Shown here: piece by piece, positions 9,223 through 15,992 of the stretch
Numbering within the stretch: position 1 is the first letter of the stretch
Layout: each line of letters begins with the position of its first letter
Assembly: GCA_003240775.1 (NCBI GenBank)
Contig: QFNI01000068.1
Span: 1 to 17,998 of the forward strand
Direction of reading: 5' to 3'
Origin: Mesorhizobium amorphae
Lineage (GTDB): Bacteria > Pseudomonadota > Alphaproteobacteria > Rhizobiales > Rhizobiaceae
DNA: 17,998 bases
Translations under genes and position numbers: made by a program
Notes under the pieces: model-generated
Database searches by the model: none
What the model was told of the DNA's origin: nothing
What the model saw: only the letters and a program-made list of their open reading frames with translations

Positions 9223-9286
9223 CATGGGAGCCGGCCGGAGTGCCGAGCAGTAGCGCCGTCCGCCCCCGTGTCCAGGAGGTTTCCCC

Positions 9287-9763
9287 GTGCGCTTCGTAGC
9301 CCTGGCCCTGGCGGCGCTTCTCCTGCCAAATTCGGCACAAGCGGCCGAGACGATCGCCGGCCGCGCCTCCGTGATCGACGGCGACACGATCGAAATTCAG
9401 GGCCAGCGCATTCGCTTCAACGGGATCGACGCGCCGGAAAGCCGTCAGACCTGCGAAGACGCGAACGGGCAGCCCTATCGGTGCGGCGCAGTGGCGGCCG
9501 ACGCGCTGGCCGACTGGCTCGCGCAGTCGAGCCCGACCACATGCGATGTCAGCGGCCAGGACCGTTACAAGCGCGCCATTGCCAAGTGCCAGCGCGCCGA
9601 CGGCGAGGACGTGAACAGCTGGCTTGTCCGGTCGGGCTATGCGCTCGACTGGCCGCGCTACAGCCGCGGGACCTATGCGGATGAGCAGCACGCCGCGGAG
9701 CGGACGAAGCGCGGCATCTGGCAGGGCCGCTTCGAACTGCCGTGGGAGTGGCGCAGGAAGTAG
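9287..9763 (+). CDS. Secreted thermonuclease (staphylococcal nuclease family)
   Basis: Protein of 158 aa with a signal peptide (MRFVALALAALLLPNSAQA) and a staphylococcal-nuclease fold, expected to cleave DNA and RNA with calcium outside the cytoplasm. Conserved residues are present. VIDGDTI carries the metal-binding Asp31. RFNGIDAPE carries Arg43, Asp48 and Glu51 with the same spacing as Arg35, Asp40 and Glu43 of the S. aureus enzyme. DRYKRAIA carries Arg96, equal to Arg87. Four cysteines (56, 66, 86, 101) could form disulfides. The start is GTG at 9287 with AGGAGG 7 nt upstream. It faces the SH3 gene tail to tail. Confidence 0.92.
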   Translation: MRFVALALAALLLPNSAQAAETIAGRASVIDGDTIEIQGQRIRFNGIDAPESRQTCEDANGQPYRCGAVAADALADWLAQSSPTTCDVSGQDRYKRAIAKCQRADGEDVNSWLVRSGYALDWPRYSRGTYADEQHAAERTKRGIWQGRFELPWEWRRK

Positions 9764-9800
9764 CGTGCTGTCTCCTGGGCAAGGCTTGTCCCGTGGTCCG

Positions 9801-10517
9801 TCAGAAGTAGCACTGCGGAGATCGGCCACCCGGTCGGCTATAGGCACTCCGGCCACCGCACGCGCGCCCGTTCCGCATTCGATCGTACGGGCAATCGCAA
9901 GTGCCGACGTAAGGGTCGCGGATCGGCTCTCCCGATCGCGATCGGCTTGGGAGCTCTGGATCAGCAAGCAAGCGCGCCGGGCGGCGTGGCGCTTCCTCCA
10001 CAACTTCGAGGACTGGCGCTGTTGCGTCGAGAAGATCGGCCCTGATCCATCCGCGCTCGCCACCTGCTTGCACCTCGAGCCAGCCCCGCTCCTCGCGACC
10101 CGTCGTGACGGCTGCCGCGGCCGGCAGCGTCGTCACCACTCGCGCGCTTGTGCTCGGCTCGGCGCGCACGCGTGTTCTGGCGCGTGTGTAGAGGGTCTGC
10201 GTGACGATCGGTGCCGGATCGGTCGCTACCTCCTGGCGCGCGGGCTGGGCCGCTCGGTCGGGCGCAGGGAGCGGTAGAGCGATGGGCGCGAGCGCGGCCG
10301 TCTCGCGGGGCTCCGCTATGGCGGCCTGAGATGCAGCCGTCGGCGCTGTCGGAACTTCTTCGGACGGCTTCCGGAACTGCTCGGCGGGGGCAGCCGGCCG
10401 GGTGGCGGAAATGGCCAATGCGCTCGGCGAGGGCTTGTCGTCGTTGCCGCCGATCATCCAGGCGACGACAAGGGCGCCAGCACACACCCAGCCGAGCGGC
10501 AGTCGATTTCTTGCCAT
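9801..10517 (-). CDS. Envelope SH3-domain protein with Cys-rich C-terminal motif
   Basis: Protein of 238 aa. An N-terminal hydrophobic anchor (LGWVCAGALVVAWMIGG, about residues 8-24) is followed by a long Ala/Pro-rich linker (about 28-105). A bacterial SH3 (SH3_3) domain spans about 108-166, with TRARTRVRAEPSTSARVV and later GWLEVQAGGERGWIRADLL. The C-terminus carries a compact motif (GTCDCPYDRMRNGRACGG, then RSAYSRPGG and QCYF) with four Cys that recurs at the end of alphaproteobacterial nuclease and SH3 proteins. The periplasmic SH3 domain probably binds cell wall. A GGGGAGA site precedes the ATG. Only 37 bp separate it from the convergent thermonuclease gene. Confidence 0.82.
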   Translation of the reverse strand: MARNRLPLGWVCAGALVVAWMIGGNDDKPSPSALAISATRPAAPAEQFRKPSEEVPTAPTAASQAAIAEPRETAALAPIALPLPAPDRAAQPARQEVATDPAPIVTQTLYTRARTRVRAEPSTSARVVTTLPAAAAVTTGREERGWLEVQAGGERGWIRADLLDATAPVLEVVEEAPRRPARLLADPELPSRSRSGEPIRDPYVGTCDCPYDRMRNGRACGGRSAYSRPGGRSPQCYF

Positions 10518-10611
10518 GTTCTCTCCCCGCCGCAGGGGAGCATTTACAAGCAGGGAAGTCTATTCGCCGCGGCCCGCCGTCGATGTGCAGTCTAAGCGGC
10601 GGGGGCGAAGC

Positions 10612-11007
10612 CTACTTGCTCTTGCCGGAGGGTGCGCGGTTCTTAAGCCCTAATCCATGCGCCTTCGCAGTCGCAGATCGCAGCGCCGCGTATTTTCGCG
10701 CGACCATCGGATAGTCCTTCGGCAGGCCCCATTTCTCGCGATACTGCTCAGGCGTCATGCCGATGCGGGTGAGATGCGTGGTCAGGATTTTGTATGCTTT
10801 CCCGTTTTCCAGGCTCACAATGTGATCCGGGAACACCGTTTGCTTCACAGATGCCGGCGGCTTGGGTGCGGTTGGATTTGTCTTGGCCGCGGTCTGCCCC
10901 AGTGCCGCATCCACGCTGGCGAGGAGCCGTGGCAGGTCAGCCGGTCGGGCGTAGTTGTTGGCGACATAGGCGGAAACGATCTTGGCTGTGAGGTCGAGCG
11001 TGGGCAT
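10612..11007 (-). CDS. MucR/Ros-family transcriptional regulator lacking the first Cys ligand
   Basis: Protein of 131 aa with the MucR/Ros plan. The N-terminal oligomerisation part reads TAKIVSAYVANN and LPRLLASVDAAL. The C-terminal DNA-binding domain reads HIVSLENGKAYKILTTHLT, then GMTPEQYREKWGLPKDYPMV and AALRSATAKAHGLG. In typical members the zinc-finger Cys occupies the position of Ser65 here (ICLEDGK becomes IVSLENGK). Ser or Asp replacements are known in some Mesorhizobium homologues that bind DNA without zinc. ATG at 11007 is chosen; an in-frame TTG precedes it directly and no strong ribosome binding site is visible. MucR proteins are global H-NS-like repressors of surface and motility genes; the targets here are unknown. 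Confidence 0.88.
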   Translation of the reverse strand: MPTLDLTAKIVSAYVANNYARPADLPRLLASVDAALGQTAAKTNPTAPKPPASVKQTVFPDHIVSLENGKAYKILTTHLTRIGMTPEQYREKWGLPKDYPMVARKYAALRSATAKAHGLGLKNRAPSGKSK

Positions 11008-11115
11008 CAAGCGTCCAAAGTCGAAGGAAAGTATGTTCGGCGCTAGCCGTTTAGGAAGTGTGACAGGCTGACAGCGAGATCATGGTCGAGCAAGCCTATC
11101 AATGGGGTGCGGAGG

Positions 11116-11430
11116 CTACGCGCGCTCATCCCGCCACACCGGCCGCCGAATGATCCTGATCGAAACAAGCCGGCGCACAACGAGGCCTGCCATTTCCTGG
11201 CCCGAGGGCGCCCACGTCCAGGCGTGCAGGTAGTCGCGGCTGCCGCAGCCCGCGCACCGCATCTTGCTTTCCAGTTCTTGCGGCAACACGTCCCCGAAGA
11301 GTTGGCGCAACTCGCCGGGGCGGTAGTTTCGCTGCACACGGCACAGGTTGCAGCGCACGGCGACGAGTTGCCCGTGGTCGTGGGCATCGGCCAGTCTCCA
11401 GTTCGTGGGCCGCTTCGGTTGATCGGGCAT
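11116..11430 (-). CDS. Zinc-ribbon protein of unknown function
   Basis: Protein of 104 aa (start MPDQPKRPTNWRLADAHDHG) with two CxxC pairs, Cys27/Cys30 (VRCNLC) and Cys59/Cys62 (MRCAGCG), that should bind one zinc. The C-terminus is basic (VVRRLVSIRIIRRPVWRDE). This suits nucleic-acid or protein binding. The start is chosen because upstream codons are not plausible protein; it has no good ribosome binding site. A candidate LexA box ends 3 bp before the ATG, so the transcript would have almost no leader, or translation may start elsewhere. It is divergent from the operon that ends with the SRAP gene. No named family was recognised. Confidence 0.7.
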   Translation of the reverse strand: MPDQPKRPTNWRLADAHDHGQLVAVRCNLCRVQRNYRPGELRQLFGDVLPQELESKMRCAGCGSRDYLHAWTWAPSGQEMAGLVVRRLVSIRIIRRPVWRDERA

Positions 11431-11433
11431 GGA

Positions 11434-11448
11434 GAACGAAATAGGAAC
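11434..11448 (-). promoter_or_regulatory. Candidate LexA (SOS) box GTTC-N7-GTTC
   Basis: On the minus strand the sequence is GTTCCTATTTCGTTC, an exact fit to the alphaproteobacterial LexA operator GTTC-N7-GTTC with an AT-rich spacer. It lies between the divergent zinc-ribbon gene and the operon leading to the SRAP (SOS response-associated) gene, 64 bp before the first start codon of that operon. A scan found only one other match in the window (13396-13410). Confidence 0.6.
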
Positions 11449-11460
11449 AAAGTCTTTGTT
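11446..11460. promoter_or_regulatory. Perfect 15-bp palindrome overlapping the LexA box
   Basis: AACAAAGTCTTTGTT is a perfect odd palindrome (7-bp arms, central T). Its left arm overlaps the outer half site of the LexA box by 3 bp. It would suit a dimeric regulator such as the XRE protein encoded at 12798, but the binder is unknown. Confidence 0.45.
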
Positions 11461-11512
11461 TCGGCAAGCCTCGCGTGGTGTCTTCGCCGCACATCCACAG
11501 GGCGAATCGACC

Positions 11513-11722
11513 ATGACCGCAGCCTACAAGCCGCAGACGCACGACCTGGCAGAGCTTGAGATCGCGACCGACGAGACGATCCTCGCCTGCGGCCGCGACA
11601 TGCGCGAGGCCATTAAGGCCCTGCTGGTCGCCAACGCCTCGCTAGAAGACCGCCTTGCCTCCGCAACGCCCGCTATCAGCTACGGCTATGCCCACGGGCA
11701 CTACGGCCGGGCGCCCGCATGA
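11513..11722 (+). CDS. Small protein of unknown function, first gene of the SRAP operon
   Basis: Protein of 69 aa starting MTAAYKPQTHDLAELEIATD. The middle is helical and acidic (ETILACGRDMREAIKALLVA, then NASLEDRL). The tail is Gly/Tyr/His-rich (SYGYAHGHYGRAPA). ATG at 11513 has an AGGG-type site about 9 nt upstream. Its stop overlaps the start of the next gene (ATGA), so the two are translationally coupled. It was not recognised as a named family. Its position directly behind the candidate LexA box suggests expression during DNA damage. Confidence 0.65.
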   Translation: MTAAYKPQTHDLAELEIATDETILACGRDMREAIKALLVANASLEDRLASATPAISYGYAHGHYGRAPA

Positions 11723-11964
11723 GCGCGCCGGCGGCGAAGCTGATCGTTGTGATGGCGTTCGACCCCGACGAGAACGGCGACCTGCAGCCAGCCGTCGAGC
11801 CCGTGGAATATCAGAGCGAGGCGCGTGCGGTACAGGCGGCGAAGATGCTCGCGACGAAGCACGCCGGCGTCATTGCATGGAGCCGGGATGCAAGGCCACT
11901 CGAGGGCGAACACGGCGAGCCGGTCGAGCTGTTCCGGAAAGGCTCAGTGCCTGCCCTCGACTGA
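11719..11964 (+). CDS. Small conserved protein of unknown function
   Basis: Protein of 81 aa (MSAPAAKLIVVMAFDPDENG at the start) with a compact alpha/beta pattern: strand LIVVMAFD, helix RAVQAAKMLATKHAGVIAWS, and an acidic C-terminal half (GEHGEPVELFRKGSVP). Similar small proteins are found near SRAP genes in alphaproteobacteria, as far as I recall; no function is known to me. The ATG overlaps the stop of the 69-aa gene, and the SRAP gene follows 28 bp later on the same strand. A partner role in the same response is inferred. Confidence 0.7.
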   Translation: MSAPAAKLIVVMAFDPDENGDLQPAVEPVEYQSEARAVQAAKMLATKHAGVIAWSRDARPLEGEHGEPVELFRKGSVPALD

Positions 11965-11992
11965 GGCAAGCTTCGCGGCATAGGCTCGCCCC

Positions 11993-12649
11993 ATGTGCAA
12001 CCTCTACAACGCCCGCACCACGCAATCCGAGATCTTGCGCTGGACAAGTGCCAGCCGTGACCTCTTCGGCAATTTGGAGCCCTCGCTCAGCGTCTACCCC
12101 GGCTACAAGGCGCCCGTGGTCCGTGTAGATGATGACGGCGAGCGTGAGCTAGACGGGCTCACCTGGGGCATGCCGTCGCCAGCTTTCGCTCTGAAGGGCC
12201 GTAACGCTGATCCCGGCGTGACCAACGTGCGCAACACGTCCTCCCCGCACTGGCGCCGCTGGCTGGGCGTCGAGCATCGGTGCATCGCGCTTGCGACGAG
12301 CTTCTCGGAGCCGAACCCTAAGAAGGGCGAGGACGGAGAGCCGCCTGTCGTGTGGTTCGCGCTGGGCGAGGACACGCCCCTCTTTGCCTTTGCGGCCATC
12401 TGGACGCCGTGGACGGGCGTGAAGAAGGTGAAGGACGGGGAGCGAGACTTCGAGCTGTTCGGCTTCCTGACCACCGAGCCCAACAATGTCGTAAAGCCGA
12501 TCCACCCCAAGGCCATGCCTGTGATCCTCACAGAGCCTGATGAGATCGACACATGGCTAAGTGCGCCATGGGAGGAGGCCAGGGCACTTCAACGCCCGCT
12601 GCCCGACGACATGCTTCAAATTGTGGAAGCGCCGCAGAAGGTCGGGTGA
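11993..12649 (+). CDS. SRAP / YedK-HMCES family protein (SOS response-associated peptidase)
   Basis: Protein of 218 aa of the SRAP family, which forms a stable thiazolidine crosslink to abasic sites in single-stranded DNA and so shields them from strand breakage. The catalytic Cys2 follows the initiator Met (MCNLYN). The other active-site residues map to Asn78 (TNVRNTSSPHW), Glu106 (FSEPNP) and His171 (PIHPKAMPVIL), with spacing like E. coli YedK (Asn75, Glu105, His160). The usual FYEW around the Glu is changed to FSEP. The length is normal. The ATG has only a weak CATAGG-like site, so coupling to the upstream small genes is likely. The upstream LexA box supports SOS control. Confidence 0.93.
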   Translation: MCNLYNARTTQSEILRWTSASRDLFGNLEPSLSVYPGYKAPVVRVDDDGERELDGLTWGMPSPAFALKGRNADPGVTNVRNTSSPHWRRWLGVEHRCIALATSFSEPNPKKGEDGEPPVVWFALGEDTPLFAFAAIWTPWTGVKKVKDGERDFELFGFLTTEPNNVVKPIHPKAMPVILTEPDEIDTWLSAPWEEARALQRPLPDDMLQIVEAPQKVG

Positions 12650-12797
12650 GACAGGCCGGTCGCCACTCCGGCGGGCTGAGAGCCTTTCGACCACCTCAGC
12701 GCAGCTTTTCACCCCGCAGCTCGCATCTGCGCATCCGTCTCGACAGAAGAGGCAGATCGCGCTTCACATTGCGGGAAGCATGGGAGGGCTCAGATTT

Positions 12798-13043
12798 ATG
12801 CGGCACGACTTCAACAACTGGCGCGCGCACCTGATGGGCCTGGAGCTAATCCGAGCGCGCGAGGCGGCCGGGCTGACACAACGCGAGTTGGCCGAGCGGG
12901 TCGGCATGGTCTGGCAGACGATCGCCTCGCTTGAGCGCAGCGACAATCAGACGTCCCTGGTCCGCTATCGGGCAATTGCCGATGCGTTGGGCGTGCCGCT
13001 CGCTCAAATCCTGGCGCCCTATCTCGACGAGACGAAGAAGTGA
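12798..13043 (+). CDS. Small XRE-family helix-turn-helix regulator
   Basis: Protein of 81 aa made almost only of a Cro/CI-type domain: ELIRAREAAGLTQRELAERV, then GMVWQTIASLERS, then YRAIADALGVPLAQILAPYL. ATG at 12798 is preferred, with GGGAGGG about 9 nt upstream. ATG at 12780 and an internal ATG before GLELIR are alternatives. It lacks a sensor domain, so it may act as a simple repressor of its neighbourhood. It ends in a GTGA overlap with the next, frameshifted HTH gene. The gap of 148 bp from the SRAP gene shows no clear promoter. Confidence 0.82.
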   Translation: MRHDFNNWRAHLMGLELIRAREAAGLTQRELAERVGMVWQTIASLERSDNQTSLVRYRAIADALGVPLAQILAPYLDETKK

Positions 13044-13572
13044 TCGAATCGGCGCATCAGCTTCTGGCCCACCATCACGTCCCTTGGGCCGCCATAGACA
13101 GATTGCCGCGCAATGCGGGATGATCGCTTCGCGCCTGGCCGTCAGTCGCGGGCTCGACCCGATATCCTTCAACCGCTCGAAGCGCTTCAACCCTTATGGC
13201 GATCCGCGCTTTTCGAGCAGGGCGACAATCATGGCGGTGCTTGTCGGCACGGGCACTAGCTGGGCAGAGTTCGGTGCCTATATGGACGCGGTGGCGAGGC
13301 TGTATGTGCCCGAGCAGGTCAGCCCTGAACGCAGAGAAAGCCCCACCCAGCTGAAGCCGAGCGGGGCAGAGCGAGCGGAGAAACGTTCATTGGGCGAACC
13401 AGAAAGGAACCAGCCAGTTATGTGGCTTCAGGCAGCCTTCCGGTTCACAGCGGCGTCCGCGAGCTTGGTCAAGTGGACGTCGGTCTGCTTTTCTTCGGCG
13501 AGGTTTTGCTCAATCAACTCAGCCGCATCGCGCAGCCCCAGTGTCTCCGCCCATCGCTTGAGGGTGCCGTAG
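13040..13572 (+). pseudogene. Frameshifted HTH protein (N-terminal part of a CI/LexA-like repressor)
   Basis: From GTG at 13040 (overlapping the XRE stop) the frame reads VIESAHQLLAHHHVPWAAID and then RL, and hits a stop at 13121. One missing base near 13105 would join it to the next frame, which continues AAQCGMIASRLAVSRGLDP, then ISFNRSKRF and IMAVLVGTGTSWAEFGAYM. The restored protein has the HTH pattern WAAIDxLA...GLDPxxFNxSKR...LAxTGTSxxEF, seen in alphaproteobacterial repressors that carry an S24 peptidase domain. That domain is absent; after about 13310 the frame is not recognisable and runs into the antisense of the ferritin-like gene. A sequencing error cannot be excluded, and ATG 13120 could start a short version. 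Confidence 0.55.
13396..13410 (-). promoter_or_regulatory. Second GTTC-N7-GTTC match
   Basis: On the minus strand GTTCCTTTCTGGTTC fits the LexA consensus. It sits between the HTH relic and the 3' end of the ferritin-like gene, not in front of an obvious start codon. About one random match per window of this size is not unexpected, so it is weak on its own. Confidence 0.25.
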
Positions 13573-13919
13573 CGTGTGATCTCGTAATGCTCAACTGCCT
13601 GCGCAGATGAGATGATGCCGGCATCGAGAGCGTCGGTGTCCTTGTATTCATCAAGGATTTCCTCGCCTTCCGCCACGATCCCCTCGATAGCTTCGCAGGT
13701 CTTGCCTTGCGCGCGCTTGCCAAAAATGTCGAACACTTGCTGGAGGCGCTCGATCTGGCCTTCTGTCTGTTCGCGGTGTGTCTCGATGGCGGCCTTCAGT
13801 TCCGCTGATTGCGCGGCCTTTGCCATCTTCGGCAGGGTCTTCAGGATTTTGCGCTCGGCATAGTAGATGTCTTTGAGGGTGTCGTAGAACAGGTCCTCAA
13901 GAGTTTTTTCCTTGGCCAT
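13428..13919 (-). CDS. YciF-type ferritin-like protein (DUF892)
   Basis: Protein of 163 aa of the YciE/YciF family, a four-helix ferritin-like bundle linked to general stress. The opening EKTLEDLFYDTLKDIYYAER carries the typical helix-1 Asp/Tyr/Glu pattern. Helix 2 is AELKAAIETHREQTEGQIER, followed by LQQVF. The later helices include DAGIISSAQAVEHYEITRYG and ELIEQNLAEEKQTDVHLTKL. The conserved metal-ligand type residues (Glu in YYAER, ExHREQ, QAVEHYE, LAEEKQTD) are present. ATG at 13919 has GGAGGG 7 nt upstream. Such proteins may bind a di-metal centre; the exact chemistry is not settled. Confidence 0.92.
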   Translation of the reverse strand: MAKEKTLEDLFYDTLKDIYYAERKILKTLPKMAKAAQSAELKAAIETHREQTEGQIERLQQVFDIFGKRAQGKTCEAIEGIVAEGEEILDEYKDTDALDAGIISSAQAVEHYEITRYGTLKRWAETLGLRDAAELIEQNLAEEKQTDVHLTKLADAAVNRKAA

Positions 13920-14165
13920 TGTCAGTCCCTCCAACCGCGGCAATGCGGGACTCGGCAACGAGGGCTTGCCAGCGATGTTCCAACGAGGTCTGAATTCAGT
14001 GGGCCAAAGGCGCTCCTGCCAAGTGGGCAGTTTTGAGGCCTGACCCAGAGATGCGGTAGGTGGGAGGGGCGTAGGAAGCCCCACCGGCCGGAGCCAGCGG
14101 GGCGCGATTGCACAACGGGAATCACTCTACTCTGATGTCTGATGGTACCTACCCGCTGAGCACCG
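13920..14165. other. Intergenic spacer between ferritin-like and MFS genes
   Basis: This 246-bp gap has no supported gene. It must hold the promoter of the ferritin-like gene and the 3' end of the MFS transcript. Small hairpins are present (CTGCC AAGTG GGCAG followed by TTTT at 14016-14034; GGGGC / GCCCC near 14075-14093). None is convincing as terminator for a known transcript. Confidence 0.4.
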
Positions 14166-15338
14166 CTACTCCGCCGGCTGGACCGCAGACTCATGACCAG
14201 ACGTTGCCCATGCTCCCGTTGCGAGCCCAAGGGCGATGATAGACAGTATCGAACCCGCCCAGTTCGGCGAGGCAAGGCCGAAGCCTGCGGCAATTGTGGC
14301 CCCACCGGCCCATGCACCGATCGCATTCCCCAGGTTGAACATACCGATGTTGACCGACGCCACCATGGTCGGCGCGCCTGCACGGCTGGCGCGATCCATC
14401 ACCAGCTTCTGGATCGGCGAGACAGTCGCAAAGCCGAAGGCAGCCATGAGGAATACCGAAGCCGAGGCGATCCAGCCATTCCCAACGCCAATCCAGAAAG
14501 CGAGCAGCACGACTGCTTGCGCGAAAAGCGTCACAAAGAGCGTTCCAAACAGCGAGCGATCTGCGAACCGGCCGCCAACCCAATTTCCAACAGCCAGTCC
14601 CAGCCCGAAAAGTATCATCAAACGCGCGATCCCGCCGTCCGAAAATCCGGCCTCCTCTGCCATCATCGGCGCGATATATGTGATCGAAGTGAAGAAGGCC
14701 GCCGGTCCGAACACTGTGATGCCCATGGCTAGCATGACCTGCGGATCGGCGAAGGCGCGCAGTTCGGACTTGAGCGCGATAGCCTTGCCCGCCTCAATAC
14801 GCGGCACGAAAAGCCAGACACTGAGAACCGTTGCGAGCCCGATCGTGGCAGCCAGCCAGAACACGAGGCGCCAATCGTAGGCCTGAGCAATCCATGTGCC
14901 CGTGGGCACACCAATTAGGTTGGCCATGGTGAGACCCGAGAACATGAATGCGATGGCACTGGCCTGCCGGTCCCTGGCGACGAGCGACGCAGCAATGATG
15001 GAGCCAATGCCGAAAAAGGTGCCGTGGTTGAATGCGGTCAGGATGCGACCAGCTAAGGCGACTCCCAACGTCGGAGCAGTGGCTGTGATGACATTGCCCA
15101 AGGTGAAGATGATCGCGAGCGCGATCAGCATGGTCTTACGTGGCACGCGGGCGCCCACCACCGTGAGGATCGGCGCGCCCACAAAGACGCCCAAGGCATA
15201 GGTTGTCGCCATCATCCCAGCGGTAGGAATGTCCACCGCAAAGTCAGTTGCGATCTGTGGGAGGATGCCGGCGACGACGAATTCGGTAAGTCCGATACCG
15301 AAAGCGCCGATCGCCAACGCTAAAAGCGCGACGGGCAT
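14166..15338 (-). CDS. MFS exporter, DHA1 (AraJ/YdhP-like) family
   Basis: Inner-membrane transporter of 390 aa with 12 predicted helices. The start of helix 1 (LALAIGAFGIGLTEFVVAGI, then LPQIA) is the hallmark of the AraJ/YdhP/chloramphenicol-exporter branch of DHA1. The loop 2-3 motif is present in variant form (VGARVPRKTML). Motif C-like glycines occur in helix 5 (MFSGLTMANLIGVPTGTWIA). The second half begins near ADPQVMLAMGITVFGP. ATG at 15338 is chosen for GGAG 6 nt upstream; the ATG 8 codons earlier has no site. It is divergent from an Lrp/AsnC gene, which probably controls it. The substrate is unknown; base use is less GC-rich than the left part of the window. Confidence 0.9.
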   Translation of the reverse strand: MPVALLALAIGAFGIGLTEFVVAGILPQIATDFAVDIPTAGMMATTYALGVFVGAPILTVVGARVPRKTMLIALAIIFTLGNVITATAPTLGVALAGRILTAFNHGTFFGIGSIIAASLVARDRQASAIAFMFSGLTMANLIGVPTGTWIAQAYDWRLVFWLAATIGLATVLSVWLFVPRIEAGKAIALKSELRAFADPQVMLAMGITVFGPAAFFTSITYIAPMMAEEAGFSDGGIARLMILFGLGLAVGNWVGGRFADRSLFGTLFVTLFAQAVVLLAFWIGVGNGWIASASVFLMAAFGFATVSPIQKLVMDRASRAGAPTMVASVNIGMFNLGNAIGAWAGGATIAAGFGLASPNWAGSILSIIALGLATGAWATSGHESAVQPAE

Positions 15339-15368
15339 GGGGGTCTCCGAAAGGCGTGCCATTCCAAA

Positions 15369-15383
15369 CCGAAGACGGTTCGG
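15369..15383. promoter_or_regulatory. Small inverted repeat in the MFS-Lrp divergent promoter
   Basis: CCGAA-GACGG-TTCGG is an inverted repeat of 15 bp in the 88-bp region between the two divergent starts. Lrp/AsnC proteins bind imperfect 15-bp palindromes, so it is a plausible operator for self-control and control of the exporter. No binding data are available. Confidence 0.35.
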
Positions 15384-15426
15384 CTACAAGGCACATATGA
15401 GACATCATGTTCGGAGATAACCCAGA

Positions 15427-15927
15427 ATGTCGAATGCCGTTAAAGAAACAGATGGTCTTCGGCAAGCGCGGCATCTTCCAGCCGATTTGGATGCGATCGA
15501 CCGAAGAATATTAGGCGCGTTGGCTGAGGATGCCTCACGTAGCTACGCCGATCTCAGCAAGATCGTGAACCTCTCGGCGCCAGCAGTGCACGACCGAGTG
15601 AAGCGGCTGCGACGTGATGGCGTCATTAAAGGAACCGTTGCCGTGCTGGATGGCTGCAAGCTGGGACGCACCTTGCTCACATTTCTGGTGGTGGACACCA
15701 GCAGCTACAGTGCGACACGCGGCTTGTTGGCGTTTTCTGACAGGCCGGAGGTGGAAGAACTGCACACCGTTGCAGGTGACGGCTGCGTCTTGCTGAAGGT
15801 GCGCGCCACCGACACCGAAGGGCTCGAAGCCCTGCTAATGGAAGTGCAGAGCCTCGAAGGGGTTCGTTCGGTTCGCAGCTACATTGCGCTCTCGACTTTC
15901 CTCGAAAGAGGTCCATCACCGGGCTGA
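15427..15927 (+). CDS. Lrp/AsnC-family transcriptional regulator
   Basis: Protein of 166 aa. An N-terminal HTH spans about residues 19-70 (LDAIDRRILGALAEDASRSY, then LSAPAVHDRVKRLRRDGVI), followed by the RAM/AsnC ligand-binding and oligomerisation domain (residues 75-160). In this domain VEELHTVAGDGCVLLKVRA is the effector-binding region, with GDGC in place of the usual GxxD. The ATG follows GGAG at a 10-nt distance. It is divergent from the MFS exporter and upstream of nitronate monooxygenase, and may respond to an amino acid or a related small molecule. The ligand cannot be told from sequence. Confidence 0.92.
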   Translation: MSNAVKETDGLRQARHLPADLDAIDRRILGALAEDASRSYADLSKIVNLSAPAVHDRVKRLRRDGVIKGTVAVLDGCKLGRTLLTFLVVDTSSYSATRGLLAFSDRPEVEELHTVAGDGCVLLKVRATDTEGLEALLMEVQSLEGVRSVRSYIALSTFLERGPSPG

Positions 15928-15992
15928 AGTCTAAGCATTCGGCCTCGATTGCCGCCACAGCCCTTCTGCTTCGCATGAAAAGAGAACCGGCC

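Noticed and set aside
11107..11559. Plus-strand frame opposite the zinc-ribbon gene
   Set aside because: It is antisense to a protein with two CxxC pairs and conserved-looking composition, and it overlaps the start of the 69-aa gene in another frame.
14016..14034. Hairpin CTGCC AAGTG GGCAG followed by TTTT, terminator-like on plus
   Set aside because: No plus-strand transcript ends there; both neighbours are on the minus strand, and the stem has only five pairs.
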